From Pseudoips prasinana (taxonomy: Eukaryota > Arthropoda > Insecta > Lepidoptera > Nolidae): a DNA stretch of 64,000 nt. The DNA is taken from positions 3,670,713 through 3,734,712 of the forward strand of contig OX621240.1 in the NCBI GenBank assembly GCA_951640165.1. Reading direction: 5' to 3'. The notes below the pieces were generated by a model. The model made no database searches. It was not told the origin of the DNA and saw nothing but the letters and a program-made list of their open reading frames with translations. The position numbers and the translations under genes were made by a program. Positions 21,895 through 32,129 of this stretch are shown in pieces. Numbering within the stretch: the stretch's first letter is position 1; each line of letters starts with the position of its first letter.

Positions 21895-21912
21895 GGGGGG
21901 GGGGGGGGGGGG
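21895..21912 (+). repeat. Run of 18 G residues
   Basis: An uninterrupted G tract in AT-rich DNA. The length may be affected by sequencing or assembly error. Confidence 0.9.
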
Positions 21913-22254
21913 ACACGTAGGAAATGCTACATTCGTTCGTGTACCTATCTACCCACTCGTGTGATTGGTATTTGAGTTGAGTTAAGCTACTGGTTGGGAG
22001 CTTTCTCTTAAGAAGCTACGCTTATATCGGTGAAATGCACCCTACGAACCTAAATCGGATGAGTCCTCGTGTATTAACGTAGAGCGACAATTACACAAAA
22101 CGTTTGTAATTACCCTAAGCCGAGGTTCGAACCCCAAAAGAGGTGCTCCCTAGCGCAACTTACTTAATTTACAGTCTTATTTGCTAGAAGGACAACCCAC
22201 TCCCACGCTGGATTACCCGCTGAAGTAATGAAAGTTTCCAATGCTATCTGTAAC

Positions 22255-22475
22255 AGTCATGTCATCATCATTACAGCTAAAAGAAGTCCACTGCTGGACA
22301 AGCCTTTCCCAAGAATCATCTTGGGGGATATGCCATAATCACCACGCTTGGTAGTATGATGGCCATAATACTCCAAAGGAAGCTGCTGCTGTAGATATTC
22401 CCTTGGGTCTACTTCTGCGCCCTCCAAGATGAGATGGGGTGATGATATTCTGATATTTCCCGCCGTCCCCACACA
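22255..22475 (-). repeat. LINE-G copy
   Basis: TCATCATCATTACAGCTAAA, AGTCCACTGCTGGACAAGCC, TTGGGGGATATGCCATAATC, GGAAGCTGCTGC, TCTACTTCTGCGCCC and GATGAGATGGGGTGATGATA. The order matches 49780-50035, but the GGCGATCGC block is deleted here. Confidence 0.7.
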
Positions 22476-22479
22476 GCAC

Positions 22480-24225
22480 GTCATGTATAAAATACAAAAA
22501 GAAACCGTCGCTAATTCTGTTCATCCCACTTAAGGCAAGGAGCGTACCAATATTTACCAAACAAAAGTTATTTATGTACGGACAAAATTAAACCGTGTAA
22601 TATGTTTTCCCGAAATAAAGCACACTTACGTAGGACACGGAACGTAAACAGTGACGCACTATGACGGGTATTAATACATTAATAAAACACAAGCTCTACC
22701 CGAGAACATCACACGATACTTTAAGTTCACTACTAATGCTCTTTAAAATACTCGCATAGCTAACCCATTTCCTTGCAACCTGGGAAATGATATATTGGCA
22801 AAACATATTTTTATCAGTTCAGTATTTCTCGAGATCACCTTGAACTACTAAACAAAAACAAACTCGTGAACTTGATGGAGACCGTAGCGCCATCTCTTTG
22901 GAATCGAAATGAACTAAATCGATTTGTAGCATTTGAACGGTACAACACCAATATGCCAATTAAAATACAAAGAGACATTACGGAGAAGTTCCAGATATTA
23001 ACTCATGAAGTTGCTAGAGATCATAGCGCCATCTCTTAGCACTTTTAGGAACCAAATCTACTTCTAACCAAAAATAATGCTTACTATACTGTTCCTTTCG
23101 CGACTAATCTAATTTAAATATCATACTCTATTTAAAGCTTGTATTAAGATGAGAGGGTATACTTTTTAATATCGAAGTTATAAAAGTAGGTACTTAAACC
23201 GGAGCACACAATTGGTCGACAGGTTCTAACGCGTCACTTACTTTCCTCCGGCAAAACTAATTTGAACAAACCTAAAGATGCGCTCTCCTTCCCATAAGAA
23301 TCACGCGATTATATTAAAATTAGTTAAGTTGGTACAGCTTAGAATCGATGCCAACATAATACTAGGACGTTTGAACGGTACGACAACAATATGGCGACCA
23401 CAACACAAAGACATTACGATGGAGTACCGAAAGGAGTACCCTTATATCCTGCAAAACGATCGCAAAATCAAATTTGCACACAATACAACCACATCATTGA
23501 CGTATGAATGGACGGAAGGCTGACCAAAAAAATACTATCAGAGTATTCTATATCCTACGGTGACGTCATGATGAATCATTGTGCGAACACGTGGTGTTCT
23601 AAGCGCCTTGTCCTGCAGACCTTGGCACATAATAGTGCTAAATTAGGCATGACTCAGGATATACCGTGCCGTCAACAACATAAAACTCTTCATTATTAAT
23701 TAAAAAAAATGTGATCCATACATCAGCAGTACCACGGTTTTTTGATTTGAAAACCAAAGCTAGAAATTTACGTAGACAAAACCGCCGGCGCGGTAGAAGC
23801 TAAATTGAATCAGATATGTCCCGTCAAAAATGGACCAGCCGTTTCGGAGATTTGCCGGAATAAGACAGACCACAGTGTTGTTTATCACTCCCATGACTTA
23901 GATTCTGAACCTGTAATTGGCATTGCCGGGAACAAATATGGACCTAAATATCCGCCAGAGATTTATATGCCGTAAAACGAACATCTTTTAGCCCTTTGTA
24001 AAGCTGTGGAAATATTATAACCCACAGCCTACTTTGAACTCTAGTGGCTTGTAATGAAATTGTAAACCAATCAATTAGGTTTCTATTTGATCGGTTTTCA
24101 AATTGCCTTATAAAGAGTTATCAGCTATCTCGCTTTAGGACATAATATAAATTCCACTCGGTCATATTCCGAAATATTCACAATCAATTTACATTTTGCA
24201 ATGACTTTTCATGAGTGAAAGGTGC
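22480..24225. other. Sparse stretch with a degenerate direct repeat
   Basis: TTTGAACGGTACAACACCAA at 22932 and TTTGAACGGTACGACAACAA at 23370, each followed by ACAAAGA-GACATTACG-GA, are diverged copies of one segment. CATAGCGCCATCTCTT-type sequence occurs near 22885 and 23020. No gene is evident. Confidence 0.45.
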
Positions 24226-24229
24226 AATG

Positions 24230-24360
24230 AGGCCTGACGGGCCGATTGGCGTGGTTCGTAAATACTTGATATGCACGCCTCAGTTCGTGGATTCGATTCC
24301 CGCCCAGGACAGATATGTGTGCATGAACATGTCTGTTAATCCTAAGTCTGGGTGTAATTA
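24230..24360 (+). repeat. SINE-2 copy, plus orientation
   Basis: GATTGGCGTGGTTCGTAAA (A box), GATTCGATTCCCGCCCAGGA (B box), then GTGCATGAACATGTCTGTTA and CTGGGTGTAATTATATG. The tail is truncated. Confidence 0.75.
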
Positions 24361-24516
24361 TATGTTAGTTGTAGGAGTGTGTTAGTTGTGCGAGGGTATT
24401 TATTATTATTTTCAATATGAAATAGGGTTTTTAATGATTTTTGGAGGGTCATAATAACTTCTACAAGAAAAAGTATATCCGCAAAACGAATAATAGTATT
24501 TTAAAGTGTAAATTTT

Positions 24517-24715
24517 GACTGCACGTGTGGCGCAACGGCAAAGACAGTCGCCTCGCCGCTTCGTGTCGTGGGTTCGAGTCCCGTGCCGGACAACTATGTG
24601 ACCCATAAATAATTGTTCTGAGTCTGGATGTAATTTGTATCCGTCTATATATGTTTGTAAAGTACCCCGCGACACAGGGACGACTTTCCAAATGCGAGCG
24701 TCCTCTTTAAAAAAA
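24517..24715 (+). repeat. SINE-1 copy
   Basis: GACTGCACGTGTGGCGCAAC head, GGTTCGAGTCCCGTGCCGG B box, then GTCCGTCTATATATG and ACCCCGCGACACAGGG. The minus-strand frames across it are by-products. Confidence 0.8.
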
Positions 24716-24811
24716 TTATAAAGGAAGGAAAATAAGAAATTCAAAGAGGAAAACGAATAATGGTTCTAACCATCCTGATAGACTAGAAATAATCATGTAG
24801 ACTTAATTCAA

Positions 24812-25129
24812 TCTATACATATAATAAAATCGTAGGAAAGTCAAAACTGTACATTGAATACTTTTTTAAAAGGTTGGGGCGTGATCTACAATCGATATCG
24901 AAGCCAAAAATACAGTTTTTAGAATTTTTGTCTGTGTGTCTGTTTGTCTGTATGTATTGTCCGGGCTAAACTCAAAAAGTACTGCATAGATTTACTTTAA
25001 ATTTTGCATGAATATAACGAAAAGGTCGGGTCAACATATAGGCTACATATTATCACGCTATCACCTACGGGGGAGGAGCTGTGATAAGTTATGAAATGTA
25101 ACGCGAGTAAAACCGCGGGGCACAGCTAG
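24812..25129 (+). mobile_element. Helitron-1, complete, 318 bp
   Basis: Begins TCTATACATATAATAAAATC immediately after A (24811) and ends AACCGCGGGGCACAGCTAG before T (25130), with the GC hairpin just upstream of CTAG. It contains no coding sequence. This is the cleanest copy of the family in the window. Confidence 0.85.
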
Positions 25130-25290
25130 TCTACAATAAACAAAACACATGATCGATTTCGAGCTCACGGATAGAAGTTTTGGCAATACTTCTCGAGCTC
25201 AGACTCGCTAACTCATGCGTTTCGTCAATGCAAACGAATATTAAAGTCTCCGGTAAAGGTGGTAGGATGACGCATGTATCTGCAATGCCG

Positions 25291-25616
25291 CACAGTGGAA
25301 CGAATGTATGGGAGCGGTTGGACGTAGACATGTCCGAAAAATAAGAGTAAAATTATGACAAACTAATGATGCCATCTTATTCGATTACTTAATGCCTTCA
25401 TAAATTGTGGTGATGAATTTCTTCATAACTCCCATATTTCAGGAGTAATTTGAGAAAATGTGAAATTTTACTATGAAAATGAGTGTATCGAGCTCTCTCC
25501 CTCCTGATTCCGGGCTTGTTTCAAGTAGCGGTCTCTAATATCGTAATGCTATTACTAAGAGCTATATTTAATACTAAGACACATAGTGCGCCAAATGTGC
25601 ACTTTCTGGGATAAAA
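25291..25616 (+). repeat. Left terminal inverted repeat
   Basis: Runs from CACAGTG to TTTCTGGGATAAAA. It contains the blocks CGGTTGGACGTAGACATGTC, GATGCCATCTTATTCGATTA and GAGCTCTCTCCCTCCTGATT, all mirrored on the right. Confidence 0.9.
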
Positions 25617-25696
25617 GGAAATGAAAATTAAAAAAAAAAAAACGTTTTTTCCCCATTTGTATTTACTTTAAACCGCAGACAGACTTATTAAGAGGT

Positions 25697-26173
25697 CTAT
25701 AAATATATTATATATATACAGAAATATATATTAACAAAAATATTCACAAGAACTGATGAGAGTATGACTTTTAAGTAAGTTGAAGATTTACGAGGACTAG
25801 GATGTGTACAAGTTGAAGCATCAGATTTAGCAGGAGAAATTATGGGCTCGATGACGTCACTTATATTTTCTGTAGAAGGTTCCATATTTTCATTCTGTAA
25901 TTCCGGCCATTGAATTGCAGCCTGTAGCCAAATCTCATGTTTCTTCCGAAACTTATCTGTGCTTCTTCCAGACTTTGTCCATTTTGCATAAATGCGGTAG
26001 CAAAATCGACGACACCAGTCTTTTAAACTTGTTTCAGCACTTTCACATAACTGAACACAACTGTTATCTTTTAAAACACTGAACAAATAGTTAAAGTCGC
26101 GTAAATCTTTATGTGCGCGTGCGCATAAAGCAACGTGAATATCAAGATTTGTATTAAAATTTGGAAAATACAT
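25697..26173 (-). CDS. Unrecognised 158-aa protein inside long-TIR element
   Basis: The only substantial frame between the two inverted repeats. I do not recognise the family. The protein has a Cys/Trp-rich middle (LKDWCRRFCYRIYAKW at about 50-65), a basic segment (FRKKHEIWL at about 75-83), an acidic and Ser-rich region at about 90-130, and a hydrophobic C-terminus (about residues 135-158) of Val, Ile, Phe and Tyr that could be a membrane anchor or merely translated AT-rich DNA. No DDE triad, zinc-finger spacing or RAG1-like signature is visible. An in-frame stop lies about 15 codons upstream of the ATG, so the frame does not extend 5' without splicing. It may be a transposon accessory protein, a remnant exon of a transposase, or a captured host exon. 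Being open in a young element argues mildly that it is or was expressed. Confidence 0.45.
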   Translation of the reverse strand: MYFPNFNTNLDIHVALCARAHKDLRDFNYLFSVLKDNSCVQLCESAETSLKDWCRRFCYRIYAKWTKSGRSTDKFRKKHEIWLQAAIQWPELQNENMEPSTENISDVIEPIISPAKSDASTCTHPSPRKSSTYLKVILSSVLVNIFVNIYFCIYIIYL

Positions 26174-26209
26174 TGCGAGATTAGCTTGGATACAACGAGG
26201 TGTAAATCA

Positions 26210-26570
26210 ACACTGATTTTAAAGTTACTAATAGTGACCTATTTATATAAAATCCAGGTATCCCAGGTGTCCTTTGTTAAATATTGCAAGGTAATTAGTT
26301 ATTGTGATAATTAGTAAATGATGCATGCTAAATTAGTGTATTAAGAGCCATTTAGTAATTAAATAATAGCAATGTTCTTATCAGTAATCATTAGTGCATC
26401 AGTTTTATATGTAAACCTTAAGTCCCTAATTATATATCCTAATTAGCTTATATCTTCTCTAATTGGCTGCTCAGAAATGTTATTGTAATAAGGTAAACCT
26501 TTAGAAAAACGGTTTTAATCAACAAAATAAACAAAAAATAAAAAAATTGTGTTATAAAATAAACATCACT
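26210..26570. other. AT-rich interior of the long-TIR element
   Basis: About 360 bp between the reading frame and the right inverted repeat, with no frame or motif. If the 158-codon frame is expressed, its promoter would have to lie here or in the right repeat. Confidence 0.5.
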
Positions 26571-26896
26571 CTTTATCCCAGAAAGTGCACATTTGGCGCA
26601 CTATGTGTCTTAGTATTAAATATAGCTCTTAGTATTAGCATTATGATATTAGAGACCGCTACTTGAAACAAGCCCGGAATCAGGAGGGAGAGAGCTCGAT
26701 ACACTCATTTTCATAGTAAAATTTCACATTTTCTCAAATTACTCCCGAAATATGGGAGTTATGAAGAAATTCATCACCACAAGTTATGAAGGCATTAAGT
26801 AATCGAATAAGATGGCATCATTAGTTTGGCATAATTTTACTCTTTTTTTTCGGACATGTCTACGTCCAACCGCTCCCATACATTCGTTCCACTGTG
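26571..26896 (-). repeat. Right terminal inverted repeat
   Basis: Inverted counterpart of 25291-25616. Differences noticed include an A-for-T in the poly-A block, CCAAAC for ACAAAC, and ATCATAATGC for ATCGTAATGC. Confidence 0.9.
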
Positions 26897-26904
26897 TGCC
26901 GTGG

Positions 26905-27405
26905 ACCGGTGTGGGTCCAGTCCGGTTACAAGCCAGCCTGTACACTGAACTAGAGGACAACACATCTGTGCTAGTAGCTCCGAATAGCTAGATAACGTAT
27001 CTTGACAAACTTTTGTTTACAAAGTGGTGAGAACTTTGGACTTATTCACACGGTAGATTGGCCATGTTACGCCACGCTTAAAACGTGTCATCGTTCGGCC
27101 GATGTTTGTTGAATAAAACTCGACTACTGAATGCTTTTGTTTACAACACAACTACTTCAAATAAATGGACCATTTTCATAGGAAACTTCTATGAGCTAAT
27201 CTTAGAAAGAGCAAGAGAACAAAGAAAATATGCATTCAAAATGTTATTTAATGGCATGTCCTTGTCTGAGTACGGCCATGGTGGTCATTGTCAACAGAGC
27301 CATCTCGTGGGACATATTATAGTAACTACACAATTGCATCTATAATCCAATGGACGGGGCTAACACACAAGACCGAATAGAAGTTACATCCAAGTATGCC
27401 AGTTT
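26905..27405. other. No clear gene; SINE-3-like tail
   Basis: The 86-codon plus frame at 27085-27345 has no motif, and its end runs through TACGGCCATGGTGGTCATTG ... GGGACATATTATAG, a diverged SINE-3 tail (27272-27330). Confidence 0.45.
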
Positions 27406-27410
27406 ATTCC

Positions 27411-27633
27411 GATCACCGTAGCCTAGTTGGTAGTGCTCCTGCCTACGAAGCTGGTTGTCCTGGGTTCGAATCCCGGTAAGTGCAAATATTTGTGTGACGA
27501 GCACGAATATTTGTTTCTGAGTCATGGATGTTTTCTGTGTATGTGTATCGTCGCCTGGTCCCCATAGAACCTAGAAGCTTTGCTTAGTTTGGGGCTAGGA
27601 TGATCTGTGTGACATTGTCCCTAGATATTATTA
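27411..27633 (+). repeat. SINE-4 copy, complete
   Basis: The tRNA-like head has GTAGCCTAGTTGGTAG (A box) and GGGTTCGAATCCCGG (B box). It is followed by ATATTTGTGTGACGAGCACG, CATGGATGTTTTCTGTGTAT, TCGTCGCCTGGTCC and a tail ending TAGATATTATTATT. The other copy (47413-49216, minus) is split by a Tc1 element. Confidence 0.85.
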
Positions 27634-27639
27634 TTATTC

Positions 27640-28455
27640 CACTATGACCACCTCGGTGACAACACTGCATTCTGAAATAACCTTCGAATAAACCTCATCA
27701 ACACAACTTTCGAAAATTTATAAGAATGTGCACATCGCTACCAGAAAAGTAGGGTTAGGTAACTACTGCGACCATACAATCCCGGAAACAAATTTATTTT
27801 CATAAAAATATATTTATTTTAAGGCGATCTTAGAACACCAAAATAACTAGGTCTGCAAAGCAAGCTACTGCTTGGAAATATTGCTGCTGCTGCTTGGAAA
27901 TATTGCTGCTGTTGCTGCTGAGCTGAGTTTACAATGATGATCACTACCACTGTGACAAATTTGAAGAAGATAGGTTCAGCCGCCCAGCAAGAGTACAAAC
28001 AGGAAGAACTGCCTAAGAAATAACTTCGTTAAATCAGCTCAATAATTTTCTTGGGATCGCCTATAACACCCATTACATTCGCATATGATCAAAGGATACT
28101 AAAAAGTCGCCTATGATCACACAGGTGATTATAAGTGATCATAGTGGACCATGAGTTTCCAAACTCCGGGTTGCTACCTGGTGTTTTACCTGCCGGAACA
28201 ATTCTAATAACACTTTTGACCGATTAAACCAACGCAACGGGGCAATCATGAGTTTTATAAAACTCCATCGTTGAATGCTTCTTTTTACGTTTAATTTAAT
28301 ATTCATAAACAAAGTAACTTGTATTTGAATGTACACACAAAAACACAATCATAAATTACATCAACAACATGAATATAATACATTTAGATTATAATTGCTT
28401 CAATAGTACCGACAGGTAAATTAAACATCACCTTTAACTTTTAAATATCAATAAA
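27640..28455. other. No gene; short CTG-type microsatellite
   Basis: 27866-27925 contains repeats of GCTGCT and a duplicated TACTGCTTGGAAATATTGCT. The rest is featureless. Confidence 0.55.
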
Positions 28456-28459
28456 TGTA

Positions 28460-28826
28460 TTGATGTCCTCCCGACCGACTTCCGGCCACGGCGGCCAGTC
28501 TTAATGGAGACTAGCCAATTGCGCAGGACATATTATAGTGCACACGTGTGTGCGCAAACACAGGGGCACTTTCTATTCTATCACTCTCATGGTCCGATGG
28601 GACGCGACACGACCGGAAAGAGTTCAGGTACAGGACCGACGGCTTTACGTGCTCTCCGAGGCACGGGGGTGTAATACCGCCAACTTCCAGACTTCGGGCT
28701 GATACTGAGAAATTTCTTTTTTACGGAAAAATCCCAAAATCACTTTTTGGCCCGACCTGGGATTTGAACCCAGGACCTCATTATCTGCGGTTGAAGACGC
28801 TACCGCTAGACCAACGAGGCAGTCAT
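28460..28826 (-). repeat. SINE-3 copy, near full length
   Basis: Minus strand. The head has TGCCTCGTTGGTCTAGCGGT and GGGTTCAAATCCCAGG. Then come GAAATTTCTCAGTATCAGCC, ACGTAAAGCCGTCGG, CCATGAGAGTGATAGAATAG and the tail GGCCGCCGTGGCCGG ... GGGAGGACAT. The 97-codon plus frame is its complement. Confidence 0.85.
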
Positions 28827-28829
28827 ATT

Positions 28830-29355
28830 TGTATTAATTAATATATAATGAAAACAGGTAGGCATAGATTGATAGAATTAATAAAAAATAATGACAATCA
28901 ATTGAAAGAGATATACCAACTCCATAGAAAATTATAATAAGTCGAAGAAAAATCTAGAAAACGCCGGAAATCGCAGAAACCATTTTGGAATGACAAAGTT
29001 ATGTTTAGAATATATTTTGGTACAGTCGTACTCTACTACTTTTCCGAATACCAGTAAAAACCAGACTGTAGTAAAAACCTACGAATAATCTTATCATATC
29101 GATGAGTTGACGTAACCGTTTGTTTACTATATAATTTTGTATGGCAACGAGGACTGCTTGCACATTGCGCGGTTTAGTACTAACATTTTGGGCTAAGCAA
29201 GTTTATAAGAGATCGTCTAAGCCTGCAATTAAACTCTAAACCTCATTGTTAAGAGTTCCAATTAAAATGATTAACAAAGTAGTGGAACATTCTAGTACAT
29301 AATTATAGTCCACTATGTTACGGAATTAACATACCATTAAATGCCTTATTACATT
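28830..29355. other. No recognisable feature
   Basis: AT-rich DNA without shared repeats or coding evidence. Confidence 0.5.
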
Positions 29356-29359
29356 AATC

Positions 29360-30115
29360 ACTTTGTAACTATAGTACTTCGTAAAGGACAGCAAAAAGCA
29401 GTTGGAGCAAACTGTTGTCCATGATATCTGGTTTATGAAACATAGGTGAGCTCAATTTGAAGACAGGATGTCGTTCACTATAAACACTTAACTTAACCAG
29501 CTTGTTACTCGTACTACAAAATTTTATAAAAGACGGCAGAAAAGCTAGAAGTGAGCTCGTGGTGTCGGTGATATCTGGTTTACGTAACACATATCAGCTG
29601 AATATGAAGATGGGCGCGCGTTCACTATAGACACTTAGCTTAACTTGTTTGTTACACAGTACTTTATTAAGGGCAGCAGAAAAGCTTGTGCAGAACTTGT
29701 GGTGTCCGTGATATCTGGCTTACGTAACACAGGTGAGCTCAATACGAAGACAATTTGTCATTAACTATAGACACTTAGTTTAACCCCTTCGTTACGCAGT
29801 ACTTGATAAAGGGCAGCAGAAAAGCTTGCGCAGAACTTGTGGTGTCCATGATATCGGGCTTATGTAACACAGGTGAGCTCAACACGAAGACAGTTTGTCA
29901 TTCACTATAGACACTTATCTTAACCCCTTCGTTACGCAGTACTTGATAAAGGGCAGCAGAAAAGCTTGCGCAGAACTTGTTGTGTCCGTGATATCTGGCT
30001 TATGTAACACAGGTGAACTCAATACGAAGACAGTTTGTTATTCACTATAGGCACTTAGTTTAACGCCTTCGTTATACAGTACTTTATAAAGGCATCAGAG
30101 CTCATGATAGTAGTA
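29360..30115. repeat. Tandem array, five units of about 140 bp
   Basis: The phrase CACAGGTGAGCTCAAT with AACACTTAGTTTAACC and GGCAGCAGAAAAGCTTG recurs. The best units start GGTGAGCTC-type blocks at 29732, 29872 and 30012, exactly 140 apart. The two leftmost units (about 29445 and 29588) are more diverged. Open segments appear on the minus strand, but 140 is not a multiple of three, so a continuous repetitive protein is unlikely. No copy is seen elsewhere in the window. Confidence 0.85.
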
Positions 30116-30124
30116 ATATCAGGG

Positions 30125-30385
30125 TTAATATCCTGCGATAGCTACAAATATAACTGATAAATTTATCGAATTCAACGAATCCTTTACCTGATTCATTCTT
30201 TTTGGCAAAACACATATTTCAGACATAGCAACAAGACCAACGAAAGTTGCCGATAAAAAAGATAAATAAGTAATAAAAAGACTCAACGTTTGGCATCTTG
30301 TGTAACAGTACCTGGCCCATAAAGTCACCCAGCTTAAAAAACCAAAAAGGCACATTAAATCTGCGTCCGCCAAAAGACTGAACAA
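30125..30385 (-). other. Minus-strand ORF with possible membrane segments
   Basis: An 86-codon frame contains two hydrophobic stretches (around MCLFGFLSWVTLW and ITYLSFLSATFVGLVAMS) followed by a basic segment with PKRMNQVKD. It could be a broken exon of a multi-pass membrane protein, but no family signature or splice site supports this, and it ends right next to the 140-bp array. Chance is at least as likely. Confidence 0.2.
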
Positions 30386-30399
30386 ACTTCACCGACAGT

Positions 30400-30775
30400 C
30401 ATATGCTCCCAGACAGACTAAGATTGATAATACGATCTGTTGCTACCCAAAGTACGCCAAACCAATGTAAGCTTTATATAACAGACAATAAAGATCGAAG
30501 TCTTCGTACTCCTGGCGTTGTTTTTCTTCAGATTAAGTTTGTAAACGTTGAAATTTGGACCGTTAAGCAAGGAGGTTAAGGTTTGGTTTGTAGGTAAGGG
30601 GGTATGCTCCACTTTAGTTGGGCATGCGACGCGGTCGTACGTCAGCGGCGGGACTACAAACATTATGTTAAATGTTTGTGTAAATAATGTGCAAATTGTT
30701 AGACAGTGTCGTATCGATTTCTTTACTTTCTTAGATGTAAAATATTACACCTTAAAATGTTAGTGGATTGGATGC
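30400..30775. other. No recognisable feature
   Basis: Overlapping short frames on both strands. No motif and no shared repeat. Confidence 0.4.
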
Positions 30776-30799
30776 AGACTTAAGAAAAATCAGAGTCGG

Positions 30800-31175
30800 A
30801 AACGGGACATATTATAGTTTTCGAGTGTCTGCGCAAACACGGGTGCACTCTCTATTACACACACAGTGGGATGGCAAAGCTACACAACCAGTAACATTAA
30901 CCGCCAACGCATACATTCGATCTATATTCGACATTCGATAATAGAGAGATCAGTGGTTAATTCGGGGATGCCTCCATTTCTTCGATTAGTTATCCAATGG
31001 GGAATAGTTCTCGAGATCGGCAGTAAATCGACCAATTGAATTTCTAGGTCCAGTATGGGATTCAGAAACAACAGGTTTACGTGCTCTCCGAGGCACGGAG
31101 GTGTAAAACGGAGAATTTCCAGACTCCAGGCTAATAATGTATAGTACTTTTCAAATAAGCTGTTATTGCTAGATC
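30800..31175 (-). repeat. Degenerate SINE-3-like repeat
   Basis: GGGACATATTATAGTTTTCG, GTCTGCGCAAACACGGGTGC and TTTACGTGCTCTCCGAGGCA in the SINE-3 order, with the middle replaced by unrelated sequence. Confidence 0.5.
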
Positions 31176-31199
31176 CAACCAACAGATGATGTAAGTGGA

Positions 31200-31900
31200 G
31201 ACATAAATCAACTCACCATTAAGCGTAGTAAAAACCACAGAACAAGACATAAAAGTTGTTCCTATTTAAACAGATTATATCTCAAGTAACAACCCCATAA
31301 TTTGTGTACTTGAAACTATTTCGAATGTCACGGCAGTGTCATTGGGGATCATAAAACACAATGTATAAACCCCATGAGATATTCGCTGAGCAATAAAGAC
31401 ACCGCGTGGCGTCATGGCGTCTCTGGGAGCAGTGACCTCAGTCGCGAAAGCTATGGTGGAAAGAATGCGTCAGCCCATGCGGTTTCTTATGGTGGCCAAG
31501 GACTCGTTTGAATAGGAATTTATTAAGCGATGAAATTCGAGTCCCAAAGTTGGCACCATTTACTCGTAGTTAGTATTTTACTTATCCTACTAATATTATT
31601 AATGTAAAAGATTGTGTATGACATCCAAATATGTTGAGCTGTTTATCACTCAGCAAAAAGGGCGACGATGTCTCAAAGGTAGAGTCTTCTGACGAACTTC
31701 TTGCTTGTTATTCTAAAAAGAAGCCATAAACTACATATAAAGAGACAACATTTTTCGGACCAAACAACGCACACACTTCATCAAACTGACGCTTTTGATG
31801 AAAATATAGTTTGCCTAGGATATTTTCAGGTCTGTAAAGGGGAAGCCATCTAGCCAAAATCTCGATTTAGGCTGATTAATTACGGGTAGAACCATGAAAA
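31200..31900. other. No recognisable feature
   Basis: Contains a short Helitron-like start (CCTACTAATATTATTAATG) at about 31588 without a matching 3' end. Confidence 0.45.
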
Positions 31901-31908
31901 ATGATCTG

Positions 31909-32010
31909 CAGACGCCAGCACATCCAGCTACCACAAATCTGTCAAATTTCTTTTATAGATTTTCAACATTATGACAAAAATATAAGGTTCACTTTCTATT
32001 GGGAAAATTT
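31909..32010. repeat. MITE-TA, 3'-truncated
   Basis: CAGACGCCAGCACATCCAGC to the AAGGTTCACTTTCTATTGGG block; the right arm is missing. Confidence 0.8.
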
Positions 32011-32072
32011 TACATGTAATACTCGCCGATCCTCAATCGGACGAGCGGTTTGTTGTAAAAACCTAAAGAGTT

Positions 32073-32121
32073 ACACTACCTTATATAGAGATTTGAAGGA
32101 TATCTCTATATAAGGTAGTGT
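32073..32121. repeat. Perfect 19-bp-stem hairpin
   Basis: ACACTACCTTATATAGAGA is followed after an 11-base loop by its exact complement. It directly follows the truncated MITE and may be a rearranged end or a very small foldback. Confidence 0.75.
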
Positions 32122-32129
32122 ACGGTATA

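Larger units (their letters stand above)
25291..26896. mobile_element. Long-TIR DNA element, CACAGTG ends, 5-bp duplication
   Basis: A 1606-bp element with terminal inverted repeats of about 326 bp (25291-25616 and 26571-26896), differing at roughly six positions by eye. Both ends start CACAGTGGAACGAATGTATG, and the exact 5-bp duplication TGCCG flanks it (25286-25290, 26897-26901). Termini of the form CACWRTG with a 5-bp, GC-rich duplication are known from Transib and the related RAG-like transposons; CACAGTG is also the V(D)J heptamer. No clear nonamer follows at 12 or 23 bases. The interior holds one minus-strand frame of 158 codons that I do not recognise as a transposase, so this may be a non-autonomous derivative or an unfamiliar element. 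The near-identical arms imply a young insertion. Confidence 0.85.

Noticed and set aside
25291..25340. Recombination signal nonamer after the CACAGTG heptamer
   Set aside because: Neither a 12- nor a 23-base spacing leads to an A-rich ACAAAAACC-like block. Only the heptamer matches, so a true recombination signal is not claimed.
29369..29590. Repetitive protein encoded by the 140-bp array
   Set aside because: The unit length is not a multiple of three, and the other units carry stops on the same strand.
29360..30115. CRISPR array
   Set aside because: Units are 140 bp with no short repeat/spacer alternation, and the sequence context is eukaryotic.
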